Shown here piece by piece: positions 1 to 11,239 of a stretch of 64,000 nt of DNA. The DNA lies in contig WEDG01001459.1 of assembly GCA_017591395.1 (NCBI GenBank), positions 248,001 through 312,000 on the forward strand. Direction: 5' to 3'. This DNA comes from Schistocephalus solidus. Its lineage: Eukaryota > Platyhelminthes > Cestoda > Diphyllobothriidea > Diphyllobothriidae. Position 1 is the first letter of the stretch. Every line of letters begins with the position of its first letter. A program made the translations under genes and the position numbers. Under the pieces are notes generated by a model that saw only the letters and a program-made list of their open reading frames with translations, was not told the DNA's origin and ran no database searches.

Positions 1-545
1 TGAGGGAGTTGTCTATGTATTGGTGTAGGTAGTGTGCGCTGATGTAGTTTAGCCTCCGGTGGTTTACCGCAGGTTGTCGTGGATTCGCATGTGACCGAAT
101 AAGCCCATGCGATGAGTGAATGCGTGAGGACAGTGAGGGCAGTGTGTTGGTGCTCCAGGCACTGGTTGACCAGGCTCTGTGCGATGGATTCACAGGTGAC
201 CGACCAGGTCGATGTGTGAGGTGTATGTGCGGTCGCAATGGGGACAGTTTAGGAGAGAGTCCCCATCGCTGCTGATGGTGGTGGCGGTAGTGAAGGCGAA
301 GTCGTTGGTGGGGGTAAAGGTGATGAGTATTGGGATGTGGTCTCTATGATTGTGGGAGAAGTGGAACTGATGCTAGGGGTGAGGGAGGGGGAGTCTGAAG
401 TAGTGCTGGCAGAATTGGATACACACACACTAACCCTGCAGTGGTGTGTGCCAACGTCGACAAGGGATAACTGTCACACTAACTCGTGTGCACTCGTGGC
501 TGACAAATCTCATCACTAGTCAAACGCCAGAGTCGGATGGCCGCT
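1..545 (-). mobile_element. LINE-C: 3' end fragment with C2H2-finger region
   Basis: Read on the minus strand, this resembles the finger-encoding 3' end of LINE-A (36.0-36.47 kb) and LINE-B (11.56-12.3 kb). The phrases that decode to SRIGLVGHLRIH-like and HRMGLxxHMRIH-like finger halves recur around 60-130 and 180-250. A stretch near 340-430 matches the serine/proline-rich linker of LINE-A around 35.88-35.94 kb. Reading frames are broken, and the element leaves the window at base 1, so the extreme 3' end is not seen. The leftmost bases (about 45-75) are shared with LINE-B near 11.57 kb and probably belong to the 3' UTR. The right edge is estimated. No RT or endonuclease part is present, which is the usual 5'-truncated state of a non-LTR insertion. 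Confidence 0.7.
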
Positions 546-559
546 GGGCCATGGAGGAG

Positions 560-1918
560 GAGAGAGAGAGAGAGATGCTGATCTCCAGGAATCTGTCGTC
601 ATGGCAAATTAGCAAACTCTTCACTATAACAAACCGGAAGCTCTTGAATCTATAACGACATGCCAAAACATCGTTGCTAGAACGGCTGCCAACGAACGGG
701 ACGACCAGGTCCTATTTAAGACTGGGGATGAGATTATAATGGCGCATTCTTGGTGAGGTCCTTCGGAAACTATCAATCATAAGAGATCAACGACCCACCA
801 TTGAATGCAGTTTAGAGTCAGGGAAAAGGTTGCATGTAACAGGCGCAGGCGGCTGGTTAGTTTTTCCAGCCACTGCAAGACATTCACCACGAGTCGTTTT
901 GACTTAGCCTCTCTATTGGAAAACCATGTTTGTGTGTGGGAGGAGATAGTGCGATAAAAGCTACGCATGTCCGTTACAGTACCAAAAAAAGCATGAGCAG
1001 GTTGTGGCTGAGTGTATACCTCTGGAAAGCGGTTGGCTAAGTAGTTTGCGACTATCGGATGCGGCTGCGGACAATCAGAAAATGGATGACGCATTTGTGT
1101 CAGGCCTAAACTCTGAACAACTCACCAAAATACTAAAATACTGTGATTTCATGCAGCGAATATAATAGAGGTGACTGTAAGGCGATCGTAAGGTGGATGC
1201 AGCTTACAGTAGACGACAAAACGCGTAAACCAGTAACCAAAATCTATAAATATGCTGTCCAAATAGATTCCGTAACCGAGATTTTAATCTTGCTTAGCAT
1301 GAAATTGAATCCTGACTTGAGCGATACACGCTAGGATGTCAGGTTCTGGTGGAGCACATTTGCATGTTGAACGAAGCATATCTAGGCAAATTTCCTTGTA
1401 TGTTTTCACCGAGTTGCACACGCAATATATCGTTTCTAAGGCACTTGCATAAAATGTCACCTTTTATAGTAGGCAGCTACGTTTTGTTCACATTTGCTTC
1501 TGAAGAGGGAGTATGTTTCGGATTTTTTTGAAAATTTGAAACTACGAGGATTCCTGAAATGCCATGCTCTTTAACCGTATTATTTTGCACTTCCTCTGTA
1601 TCCCATCACACTACAATACAGTTTTGTCGGTTGTTTTGTAGAGAGGTGCTAGGGTTTGGTCGATTTTCAGAGTATTTCTTATCAACGGGAGACTCGGTGT
1701 GTAAAAAGAAACTTCTCAGTTCTGAGGCAGAGCTCAAGACAACAATTTGGAAAACAATTTAAAGAAAACTCCTTTTACACGTATGTCTGCCACGCGCAAA
1801 AGTGTGAAATGCAAGGATGTATTTTCTGCTTGCAAGCCAGCTATCTGGGCGTTGCTCTAAACAGTGTCATGTCGGCACAACGGGACTAGTTATTATTCCA
1901 AACTATCAGTAATATAAA
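560..1918. other. no recognised gene; intergenic-like
   Basis: Mixed-composition sequence with only short open frames. The longest is a 105-codon minus-strand frame at 777-1094, listed separately. I see no repeat family member, RNA gene or recognisable domain. Confidence 0.5.
777..1094 (-). CDS. unidentified 105-codon ORF
   Basis: An uninterrupted frame starts with MRHPFSDCPQPHP and ends in WWVVDLL. It has no membrane segment, signal peptide or motif that I recognise. The composition is fairly protein-like (mixed charged and aromatic residues), but the length is within what chance allows in 64 kb. No neighbouring frame extends it. It could be an exon remnant or a chance frame; I assign no function. 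Confidence 0.12.
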   Translation of the reverse strand: MRHPFSDCPQPHPIVANYLANRFPEVYTQPQPAHAFFGTVTDMRSFYRTISSHTQTWFSNREAKSKRLVVNVLQWLEKLTSRLRLLHATFSLTLNCIQWWVVDLL

Positions 1919-1940
1919 TTATATATATATATATATATAC
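1919..1940. repeat. (TA)n microsatellite
   Basis: About 11 uninterrupted TA units, immediately 5' of the hammerhead-like motif at 1969-2040. Confidence 0.9.
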
Positions 1941-1968
1941 CAAAAACCGCATAGAGAACGCTGGGGGA

Positions 1969-2040
1969 CCCACTGAGGAGCCGAACCCCTCGTTGCTGTG
2001 TCACACAGCAGCAGAAACATCGGCGAAACACGTGTCTGGG
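1969..2040 (+). ncRNA. candidate type I hammerhead ribozyme (HHR1)
   Basis: All parts of a hammerhead are present in order. Stem I is CCCA (1969-1972) with TGGG (2037-2040). The core is CTGAGGA (1973-1979), the CUGANGA consensus with variable position 7. Stem II is GCCGA (1980-1984) with TCGGC (2020-2024), five perfect pairs, followed directly by GAAA (2025-2028). Stem III is the self-complementary ACACGTGT (2028-2035). The predicted cleavage triplet GTC ends at 2036. Loop 2 is about 35 nt and carries its own GCTGTG/CACAGC hairpin (1995-2000 with 2004-2009). Stem III has no loop, so cleavage would be expected mainly through dimers or tandem transcripts, as known for minimal hammerheads of animal retroelements and satellites. 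It lies between two AT microsatellites. No element ORF adjoins it, so its carrier is unknown. Confidence 0.72.
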
Positions 2041-2087
2041 CTTTTAGCTAGTATCTATGTCGGAAGTACGGTATAACGTCTTTGCCA

Positions 2088-2109
2088 TATATATATATAT
2101 ATATATATA
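2088..2109. repeat. (AT)n microsatellite
   Basis: About 11 AT units directly before the first copy of the 65-bp direct repeat at 2110. Confidence 0.9.
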
Positions 2110-2413
2110 AAGTCAAAAAAGCGCATGACAATCACTGATGTGGTTGGGATCTCACTCGATCCCATGCTGTCCACCTGCCCGTCATCTAGCCACTGGCGAT
2201 AAACGAACGTTGTGTCATAGGACACATGCCACATATAATACAAGGGTATGTTGCTAAAGGTGCAACAGGCAAGACGTAAACAGTTGTTTCACAGTCGTTA
2301 TCCATAATCAGTACGTCACATGCCTTGTGCAGTGAGGTATATACACATATCAAACAAGCGCATGACACTCACTGATGTGGTAAGGATCTCACTCGATCCC
2401 GTGCTGTCCACCC
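2110..2413. repeat. 65-bp direct repeat, copies at 2110-2175 and 2349-2413
   Basis: Both copies contain GCGCATGACA(A/C)TCACTGATGTGG followed by a nearly identical run through ATCTCACTCGATCCC and (A/G)TGCTGTCCACC. They are about 239 bp apart, and each is preceded by an AT-rich alternating tract. This suggests a tandem repeat of about 240 bp, or two partial copies of one dispersed element, next to the ribozyme motif HHR1. Confidence 0.8.
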
Positions 2414-2419
2414 GATCAA

Positions 2420-3258
2420 ATTGTGATATGGAGATAACGGAACTGAAAGCTTATGATATGAGCATTCAGACATCAATGTGCGGTTGGGGACGGGTGCAAA
2501 GGCAATTAGTACATACAGTTGGTGGAATGACCCTTGAAATACGAGCCGAGCAGCCCAGTAGCTGGTACCTAATCATAGCGATTTCTATTGGTTAGCCCAA
2601 CCTGGGATGAAGGGATCCTTCCTCCCGCAAGGAGTGTGTTGTTAAAGAAAACGAGAAATTTACGTAAAAAAACGACAATTTTATATCAATCAAATTTGCA
2701 TTGTCGATAAATATTGTTGAAGAAGTCCGTGTATGCATGGCTACTTTTAAAAATAGTCTTTGTAAATGGCCATCGGACACCTGGAAATCGACTTTTCTGT
2801 GCATGCACATCAGGTGGCATTACACATGAAAAGTGGCCTTAGTTACCAGACAGCAGGAGCACGGTTGGCCTTAATAATCGGGATAAGCAGATCCGCAGAC
2901 TTTGGAAATGGGAAAAAGAAACGGTGTCCATTAACATTGTTCATTATAACGGAAAGAACAGGAAAGTTTGCAGGGCAACGAATTTATTCGCAGATCAAAG
3001 AATATATGCTTTGTATACGTTTAACTTCGAACTCTCAGTGACCATCTTGCTTCCAAATAAGATTATTTCGCTGCAAAAACTCGACATCACAAAGGAAACT
3101 GTAGCCTCTCGGCTGTTACGAATCACGGCTGGCACAATAAGGGAAGATGAATCCGAGTGCAAATAAGTTGAATCAGATTTGTGAAAACATTTGTCTTCAA
3201 CCTATCGTAAAACTGAATTTTCACCAAACCATACCAACGCAGGATAAGTACATTTCCG
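2420..3258. other. no recognised gene
   Basis: AT-rich, with short frames only. No domain or repeat family member is recognised. Confidence 0.45.
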
Positions 3259-3545
3259 ATCCAAACCGGCAAGATAACGAGCCCGTGGCTCGATGTTAAG
3301 AACACCGGACTTATGGTCAAAAGGTCGTAGGTTCGAGCCTAAGGTGGGACACAACCTGGGGTTGGGAATAACTGGCCAGAAATGGCAATTCCAGTCCCAC
3401 TTGATTTTGTCGGCAACACTCGTCTGCCTTTATTACTACTTACCGTTGTGCGATTGCTGGCGGGGCTCGCGAGTAAGCCCCCATGGCAGAGATGGACGAG
3501 CGAGGTGCATTAGCGATTGGTGACCGTTCATCAACGAATGCAATA
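3259..3545 (+). mobile_element. SINE-A copy S1 (tRNA-headed)
   Basis: The copy starts with the family head GATC(T/C)AAACCGGCAAGA. It continues with a tRNA-like block (degenerate A box around CGTGGCTCGATG, B box GGTTCGAGCCT near 3330), then the body TGGCCAGAAATGGC and a GC-rich 3' part (GGCGGGGCTCGCGAGT). The 3' end reads GTTCATCAACGAATGC. Strand follows from the tRNA-like promoter lying 5'. It is diverged from the better copies at 29.3 and 54.2 kb. Confidence 0.78.
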
Positions 3546-3549
3546 AGTC

Positions 3550-6500
3550 AATTTGCAGAATAATTTGCAAGCGCCTGTTCGCAATTATTTATACATTCGT
3601 ATGCCTCCCCACAGGTTCTATAACTTCCTATAATAATGTAATGTAAAAATTACGACAAGCTGTGTTCCTGTAGCAACTAAACAAAACCGCGGCAATGCTG
3701 TTGAGATTACGCAAGTTTTTAAATGTCTTTGCCAGCCAGTTCCTGGGGTCTAGTTTCAGACATCAGTCGACCGAAAGGGGCAAAGAGGTTATGGAGATGG
3801 GGTCCATTCGGCACCTTGGTTCCCCGCGACAAAAAACCAAATATGTTTTTCGTAAACTATCCCAACGTACTAGCAGTCGAATCGTGGGGAGTAACTAGCT
3901 CCAGTAATACCACGTCCCACTTTGTAAAGAGGTCCAATGAAATGGTTACTTCTCCACATGGCCGTTATTGCAAGCTTATGCGAAATCCGGTCTCTCTTAC
4001 GAGCAGCTTGAATCAGCCATAGGATGGAGTTAAAGTGAAGTATGCAGATTATCATTTCGGAACAGTGATACATATATGTATATATATATATATATATTTC
4101 CGTAAAGACTGTGCCCTGCTAGACTAGCATAAAAATCATAACTTTGCACATGCTACCTAGGGCGTATAACTGAATTCAAAAAATCGTTAAGAATCAACCA
4201 ACCAATAAGCATATCAGAGGTGGTTTTCCCGGATCGTGATAATCACGAATGGTAGAGAAGACTACCGGATGAAATTCAACGTGTTGCTGTGTATAATTTA
4301 ACTCCGCATCGAGGGACAGTGGGATGACCATTTCTAACCTATTTGATGCCATCAACCCGTGGTATACCAAGTTCACATTCTAACGGGACCTAGGGATTGG
4401 AGTATACTCTTTAGGGCTGTGTTTATAGACCTTATTTTGGCTTTCGGGCTGAGCGAGCACATTTAAGCAGGCAAGTGAACGTTTGAAGACCTCCGGTGTA
4501 AGACATGGGAAGAGGTGTTCTCCGTATTACAGGCGGCCTTGCGCTAACGTCCAGGGTGGTATCCATTTCCGTGTTTGAACCCAAATGCCAGCCCCAACTG
4601 CCCTTTGAATTTATTGCAAGGCCACCTTTAAAAGGGAGGAGGGAAGCGAGGCCCGTGGGCTACGGACTTCAATGCGCCCTGTATGCAGGGTGCCCGTTTG
4701 CTTCCACAATCTTCTCGGGGTCATTAAACCTGTTCAGGTAAATGCTGCACATCAATGAAATCATATTGAAGTGTTTTGGCTTCTTGTGTGCGTCATCTGC
4801 CATGAGGACACTGACGTTTGTTGCTGGAATGTCGTAACACATTCGCCTGGCATACCGCAGCTTGTTCTCGCGTACATGACTTCTGCAGTAAAGTGGAAAA
4901 GTTCATGAATAAATACAGAAAGATGGTGGCTTAGTTACGAAAGCATGCAGCATGCGTAAGAGACAGTACCTGTGATATTGTCAACAAGGTAATTTTGCAC
5001 ATGGACTGTCTGCGTAAACGCAAGACGGACAGAGCAAGATAACAGAAGAAACGATTCACTGAGCTTACGGAAAGACAGCTAGTACCCATTCCGCGGCCTG
5101 AAGGCTCTCGTTCGCGGCCCTGGACATGTCGGCTCGAGAGACATTGCTTCCAAGGGTGGAGGTATTTGAGATAGGGTAGATCCGCTTCCAGTAGACCTGA
5201 ATCCACTGTTCTCGAGCCTGGGAAACCTTGAAGGAGGCGACGCTGTCCCAACCGGTGGAGGAGGGCGGTCGCCAGGTAGACTGTCAGATGAGATTGTTGT
5301 CAACCTTCAGGCCATGAGGTTATCCGATTATAGTCACTTCCACCTATTAGGAGCTCGTTTGGTTCGGGAAGCTAATGGATCATCGACCGCCAACCCTCCT
5401 GAATCTATGCGCCATCTGCAACCATAGTGGATGCCATGCCACAAAGGCTTACTGGTGAATTTCGATTCGATAAAGTGTTCATGGTTTAGCTAATATACCC
5501 TGTCTGCAAGTCATCTGTGTGCGTGCGCATGTTTATGCTTGTGGTAGCAAAAGATTTGCAGGCGTATAATTGGCTGGATAAAACCAGTACAAGTCCGAAA
5601 TACAATGTTCTACTTCTTTTTGGAAACTGATTATACTCATTTCTTGAATTAACTATATATGCATCAAAGTCGGTGTATGACCGCTTACGGGAAGACGGGT
5701 TCAGGCGACACTTAATCCAACAAATAACTATACTCATTTCTAAGAAAGGTTGGATGCGAATAACTAGATTAAACCACTCACTCAGCGTTAACTGTCAGTT
5801 CGACAAAATAGAACGGAGAGTGCCCTCACTTGACAGAAAGCCGAATCGCACTATTTTTAGAAGTGTATTTCGCATGAAAGCATGAAGAGCGCAATGCACA
5901 CATTTCTGCAGTTTTGGTCTCTAGATCCGAAGCGAGACTTATTCCGCTGCCTAGCTAATCAAACTGGGAGAATATGCACGCTAGGTACGCTGGAGGACGA
6001 ACTCATCTTTATACAGCACATTCTGCGAAGAAAATGGCTTTCCTGAAAAGCTCATCGTGAACTAGTTGGAAGAACATCTCCCCAAAATGGTCAAGCCGGC
6101 GGCTGAGAAGGAGCAATTTCACACATTAACTTGTCAAGGGGACCCGGGGTGCGAACTCCTACAAATTCGCTTAATCTCTGCTATCGCGTGCATGTACTCA
6201 GCTGATAATGTAAGACTCATTTTCTCACGAAGTCCATTCCTTTGCCTTGTAGGTAAGGATAGGCAGTTCTCTCAGACCTCTTCAATTTGCATATACGCCT
6301 TCACTTAATCATGCGGGCAGGTTGTATTGGTTAAACGAGCTGGCACCTATCCAAGCGGGGGCAAGAACATCATCCTGCCTGGAAAAATGAAGATATAGCA
6401 AATTCAATCGTTGGCACAATCATAACTCCCTTGTTTTACAGAGGCCCCAAATATTCTGCGTCATCTATTATAAAATGCCGGCGAAATACTCAAAAATCCT

Positions 6501-6660
6501 GCGTCAGTGGATACTCGCGACTGCAGAGGCCGTGGCTGTACGGTGAGCCAACACAACCTTGTGCTCACAGAAGGCTTTTATCCAAGCCCCCTGTTTCCTT
6601 GACACAAGGTGAGCCCAGCATATTCGTTTTCGCACCCTGCTGCGTCACGCTACAATGACG
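3550..6660. other. no recognised gene
   Basis: Short frames only, the largest being 106 codons on the minus strand at 4931-5251. A (TA)n tract lies at about 4074-4098. A phrase near 4317-4360 (GGGATGACCATTTCTAACC) faintly recalls the SINE-A body but is too weak to annotate as a copy. Confidence 0.4.
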
Positions 6661-6682
6661 AAAGCGAGACAGAACTCACTTT

Positions 6683-6988
6683 CATGCCCCTCCTCCTCCT
6701 CCACCTCCTCCTCCTCCTCCTCCTCCTCCTCCTCCCTCCTCCTCCTCCCTCCTCCTCCTCCTCCTCCTCCCTCCTCCTCCTCCTCCTCCTCCTCCTCCTC
6801 CTCCTCCTCCTCCTCCTCCTCCTCCTCCTCCTCCTCCTCCTCCTCCTCCCTCCTCCTCCTCCTCCTCCTCCTCCTCCTCCTCCTCCTCCTCCTCCCTCCT
6901 CCCTCCTCCTCCTCCCTCCCTCCTCCTCCTCCCTCCTCCTCCTCCTCCTCCTTCCTCCTCCTCCTCCTCCTCCTCCTCCTCCTTCTCC
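6683..6988. repeat. (TCC)n trinucleotide array, ~300 bp
   Basis: An almost pure (TCC)n/(CTC)n tract with phase-shifting single-base changes (CTCCC, CCTTCC). It yields long artificial open frames of poly-Ser, poly-Leu or poly-Pro and poly-Glu or poly-Gly on the opposite strand. These frames should not be read as genes. The strong strand asymmetry (pyrimidine-only) gives potential for triplex (H-DNA) structure. Confidence 0.95.
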
Positions 6989-6989
6989 C

Positions 6990-7500
6990 TCATTCTCGCA
7001 GCGCTCTTGACAGAACTAGGCTATAATTAACCCCAAAATGCCTGAATGCCCTTAGCCCTCCCCACCCCCCAAACATAGTTACTATTAATTGACTGTTTTG
7101 CCTTTCAGTCTTTTACCCTAACGAATATTACTCTGCAGATTTGAGGAGGAATAAACGCCAACGTATGTTCCTCGAATTTGACTTGTTCAATGTTTACATG
7201 GGTATGATCGCAGAATATTGGGCACTGTGTATGAGAAAAAAAAATTAACGCCATAAAGCAGTTTCCCTGAGCATGCGTGGTTTTGGTTGTCAACCTATGA
7301 CCACAGAAAATTGCAAGAAAATAACAAGAAAGGAAAAATGGATACGAAGAGCCAGTGATCACTGTGCTTTTTAATGTTGGCTTAACTTAATTTTATTTCC
7401 AATATTGAGCTTACTCCGCCCTTGAAGGAATTCAGTTTCCTAAAGGCCAGCTGCGTCCTCCGTACTCTGCCCTGTCACATATTTATGGGCACATAACTCA
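6990..7500. other. no recognised gene
   Basis: Ordinary sequence between the (TCC)n array and the GC-rich island. Nothing recognised. Confidence 0.4.
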
Positions 7501-7918
7501 AATTCACATCAGAATCAATAGGGAAACCATGACACTGCTGATGGTGAGGAAGTGGAAGGCCGGGGGAGAGGACTGAGCTGCTGCGTAGTTGTAATTGCAC
7601 AACCACGAGCTTCCGCTCATATTCATGGTATTCGGTGCGGGCACACGTGCGTGCGCCTGCTTGCTTCAAGAATGTCGCTAGCGTACACAGCATGCACACG
7701 CACGCGTAGCAAGGCAGAGAAGAGCCGGAGCATGGGGGAGGGAAGGGAGAGGGGGAGGGGAGGGTAGAAGGGACGCAAAGAGATCAGGCTATGAAGTATT
7801 AGGAACAGTAGTAACATTAACCGAAGTGGTATTTCATATTACCGTAATCGGTGGTTGTGTGTGTGCTCGACCGCCGATGTGAAGGCAACCATTGCCGCTA
7901 CCACCCCCGCTGCCACTG

Positions 7919-7950
<32 letters not shown>

Positions 7951-8620
7951 GCCAGCGCCACCGCCACCGCCACCGCCAGCGCCACCGCCGCCGATGTTCA
8001 ATGGCGTAGTTATCAAGGCGAGTATAAATCTTTCTCACCTCGTAATCTTGATTATTTTGACGGCGCGGTTATGGGTGTGTGGCGAGCAGGCGGTGGCCGC
8101 AACGGATTCGAGTGGTGGGTTCGTGGGGCAGCGCACGCTGCAGCAGCACCAGCTGCATCTCACGCTGGCTACTCGACCACCCGACTCCTGCCTGGAGCGG
8201 GACCGGACAATCCCACTTCCTCCGTTGGCGGCGCCGGCGGTTAAGATCAAACGGCTTAACTTCCCGTTCCGTCCTCTCCCCACCCCACTCGGCCCAGTGA
8301 GTTGACATCGAGCAGCAGCCACGACGATGTGGCAAATGGTTGGGTTTGCCGTTCCTCAGCCATCCCACCCCCCCTCCCTACCCCTTCGTCAGTTCTCCCG
8401 CCCGTTCACTCACTTTCGAATGCGCACCCTGAGGATAGCGGAGATAGCGCCGGCGGAAGGACCATAGTAAATACGCAGCTAATCAAGATGAATGGCCTGC
8501 TGAGAGCAGAGGTTGCTACGACGGCAGAACATGCTGCTGCGAATGTGGCGGCAGTTGAAAGTTCCACAACTGGGTGTAGCGAAGCGTTCGTCGGCGCTGA
8601 GTAGTGTCCACAGACGTAGG
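7500..8620. promoter_or_regulatory. GC/CpG-rich island, possible host promoter or first-exon region
   Basis: The segment is much richer in G, C and CpG than its AT-rich neighbours (for example around 7560-7620, 7735-7770 and 8060-8300). It includes a (CCGCCA)n tract and a frame at 8302-8604 (100 codons, alanine- and serine-rich, starting MTSSSSHDDVANGW) with no recognised domain. It contains none of the repeat families found elsewhere, which makes it the best candidate in the window for a host regulatory or exonic region. No TATA box, splice chain or conserved protein supports this directly. Confidence 0.25.
7895..7996. repeat. (CCGCCA/CCGCCG)n simple repeat
   Basis: Interrupted CCG/CCA triplets producing artificial poly-Pro, poly-Ala/Thr or poly-Gly frames in different phases. 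CpG-rich. Confidence 0.9.
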
Positions 8621-8769
8621 AAAATATTCAGGCATGGCTGGACTGGAGGCAAGAAGTCGATACACATGATCTATTATCAGCGACTCTGGGGGTCTACTGG
8701 GTCAGCGAGCCACGGGCGTCAAGATATCTTCAGCGTTTTTAGCCCTTGCCCATCGCTGACCTAGCTAAT

Positions 8770-9640
8770 TCTCTTCTTTGGTCTCCTGCGCCACCCCTAT
8801 TTTGCTAACCCGATGATTGGTTTAAAGGTAAAATGATCAATAATCTCGAATAGGCTACACTTCAGTCAGTGACAGATATCCTGCAAGGTTAACCAACATG
8901 TTTTTTAGCTTAGAGATGACAACTTAAGTGGAATTACAATATTCAATAGCTTGGAGTATAATTCCGAGCCATTTCCGATACAATAGGATGCCAGCTTTTA
9001 AATGAATACATATTTCCTTCTGAAAAACAACGGTATTGATTCTTGCTGTCTTGGAATAAGCTCCAAGATAACAAATATGAAAATTCCACTTAAGAAAATA
9101 TTTCTGATCTAAAAGGCATTTTAAACTTTTGATTAACGTTGCATGAGATTGGTCACCAACTAGTTATTCCTGTTAAGCTTACGGAATGTTTTCGTCATAA
9201 CAGTGCTTAACTGGATCGGGCTATTTTTTTTAAATATTCTACTCAACAGTTTCATGTGTCGTTAGGAACCTTCGTCCTTTAACCTCTTGTAGTTCCTTCT
9301 CTAAGCAAAGCAGGTTGGTAGTTTACAATCAGGTGACGTATTTCATAAATTTTAACGGAAATCTAAAATGGCCTTTTCGATTAGGAAGGAGTAATCCTGT
9401 GCGTTTGTATAAGTACAACATGCTTAAGTCAAAGCGACGGACTGGTTTTTAATGGCGTTTTTTCTGAGCGCCCGTAAAACCTACGCCCAGTAAACGCATG
9501 CTATTTAAAAGGTACTAATTTCTCGCTTATATTAGATGCACGTATCAATGTGTATAATTTTTATAGAGGACGTGCAGAAAAACATCCTTTCCTACATTCA
9601 TTTGGTAAAAAACTACACCTTCTTTAATTTGGTGCCCTAA
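8770..9640. other. AT-rich, no recognised gene
   Basis: AT-rich, with no open frame above about 60 codons and no recognised repeat. Confidence 0.5.
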
Positions 9641-9906
9641 GAAATGGCATATGTTGATGTTGAAAATAGCTGGTATTGTAAGTATTTACATTTTTTGCAA
9701 CCGCGACTAGTGCCATTGCAGAGAGAAGAGATGACAGAAGCTTTGGGTAGATTGATACGGTTTGTTTCGGGCTTATTCTGCCTTCATTCAACCAATCATA
9801 ACCCTCACTAGCAGCGGGGACTCGAAAGAAAAACATGCACTCGAGTACGGCGCAGATAGTCCACGCATTGGGTCTAGTAGATAGTTCGTGATCTTTGCCA
9901 CCCATA
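9640..9906 (+). repeat. fragment homologous to PLE lineage iii 3' flank
   Basis: The run GAGAGAAGAGATGACAGAA with GTAGATTGATACGGT (about 9720-9765) is also present, slightly changed, at 37148-37185, just after the lineage iii GIY-YIG frame at 36886-37140. The right edge (ATCTTTGCCACCCATA, 9892-9907) is the reverse complement of a block at 37081-37097, so the fragment probably has a rearranged or inverted end. No coding sequence remains. Confidence 0.5.
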
Positions 9907-9909
9907 CGG

Positions 9910-10375
9910 AGCGCCTAATCCTGTTTGAATTGTGCCCTATTTAGGATGAGGTTGCCGAAAAAGACACTTATTTGCAACTAAAATTCACATTTCTCAACTT
10001 GGAATAATGTTTCATGCGTTACCTCAGCTGCTCTAAATAGGGGTTGCTCAATTTTGTGGAAAGGTAACTGTCAAAAAACTGGTTAATATCAGCTTAATGG
10101 AAGTTCCACATGCAATTCACACCTTTTCTGTCAAAAGTGCTATCATATACTGTGCGAAGAAACGAGAAACTTATCCATTTTGAGCTGCTTCCTCATGTCC
10201 ATTCACCTGTCGGAAGGAGAATTTGCAGTGAAAAAACGTTGGGATTCAGTGGAAGGATCTTGTAACTACTGACACCGTACTACAAAAGGATAAATCTCTT
10301 GCCGTGGTTGAACATGGGTATACGTACTCCACTTACTACAGGGACTTGCACTAAACACGAGGGGGTACCTACTAC
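9910..10375. other. no recognised gene
   Basis: AT-rich sequence. Nothing recognised. Confidence 0.4.
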
Positions 10376-10505
10376 CCTGTCCTGACTCTAACCTAAACGC
10401 TAATTCTAACCATTCTAAATCTAACCACAGCCATCCCAAAACTACACGTGAACCCCACACTAACGACATGGAATTTAACGCAAGGCCAACCTGTAAGACG
10501 GCGGG
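10376..10505 (-). repeat. degenerate telomere-like CTAACC repeat family, copy 1
   Basis: Many CTAACC/CTAAAC-like units (the complement of GGTTAG) lie between flanks that recur at 22.33-22.77 kb. The shared flank reads GG(A)ATT(T)A(A/G)CGCAAGGCCAA. Related sequence also occurs at 25.01-25.11 kb and 44.74-44.85 kb. Confidence 0.55.
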
Positions 10506-10584
10506 GTACCTAGGACAGATCACCACTGAATAATTTTAGAAGAACTTCGATCAAGATGAGATGCATTACCTCCGGTCAAGGCCT

Positions 10585-11070
10585 TTCACGAGTCCGTTGT
10601 GCAAGAGATCCAGTTCTCGTACAGGCTGGACTAACAGTTCGACCGTCAATTCCGACGAGGTCCATCGTGTGCCCAACAGAATGGTGGTACAGGGACGGTG
10701 ACTTCCGTTGCAGATATTGCACTCTCTCCTCCTCCGTCACCTGAGCCCGGTGTCATGACAGAGTCGAGAAGACCGGAAACAGGAGAAGACGCAGGTGGCT
10801 GGCGCGGCCGGAGCCGCCCCTGGGTGTACCACTACACCTGGCTCGGATCCCACGGAGTGGGAGTGCCATAAAGGCCACATTAAGAAGGAGCCATTGCAGC
10901 CTGACTCTAAGTCCGCCAGTCAGCCACACCACACAAAACACAAATTGGGCGGTCCAAGTGGTTCGAGTTATCCCGTCAGTTAGCAACCTTCCAAGCCACG
11001 GCTTTTAGCGCACCGTGATAGTTTCAAGCACGTCAGATTGTTTATGGTGAGGAAAATGCGCTGAACCGTT
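10585..11070 (-). mobile_element. leader module, solo copy (type A)
   Basis: This is the same block that precedes the endonuclease frame in LINE-A (32.58-32.92 kb), in inverse orientation. Shared words include GAGAAGACCGGA / TCCGGTCTTCTC, GCTCGGATCCCACGGAGTGG and TGACGGTCGAAC. Here it stands alone, with no ORF 3' of it. Its minus-strand 3' end carries the family hairpin CGTCGGAATTGACGG followed by GGTCGAAC. A conserved tail (CAGATTGTTTATGGTGAGGA, 11035-11055) is shared with 28.54 and 32.23 kb. Confidence 0.7.
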
Positions 11071-11239
11071 GACATCACTTTCCCCCCACCTCCAAAATCA
11101 GACCACTAACCGAGCTGGTCAGTTGCCTCATGCAGAAATGGGCGCAGCTGTTGGTGACCTCGTCTATGCGTACTACGAACACGACCTGACCCCAAAAACA
11201 AACCCCAGGATTTTACACAACAGGGGGTTGAACAGCTCA

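Noticed and set aside
6609..7026. 133-, 123- and 103-codon frames over 6609-7026
   Set aside because: They are translations of the (TCC)n array in different phases (poly-Leu/Pro, poly-Ser, poly-Glu/Gly), not genes.
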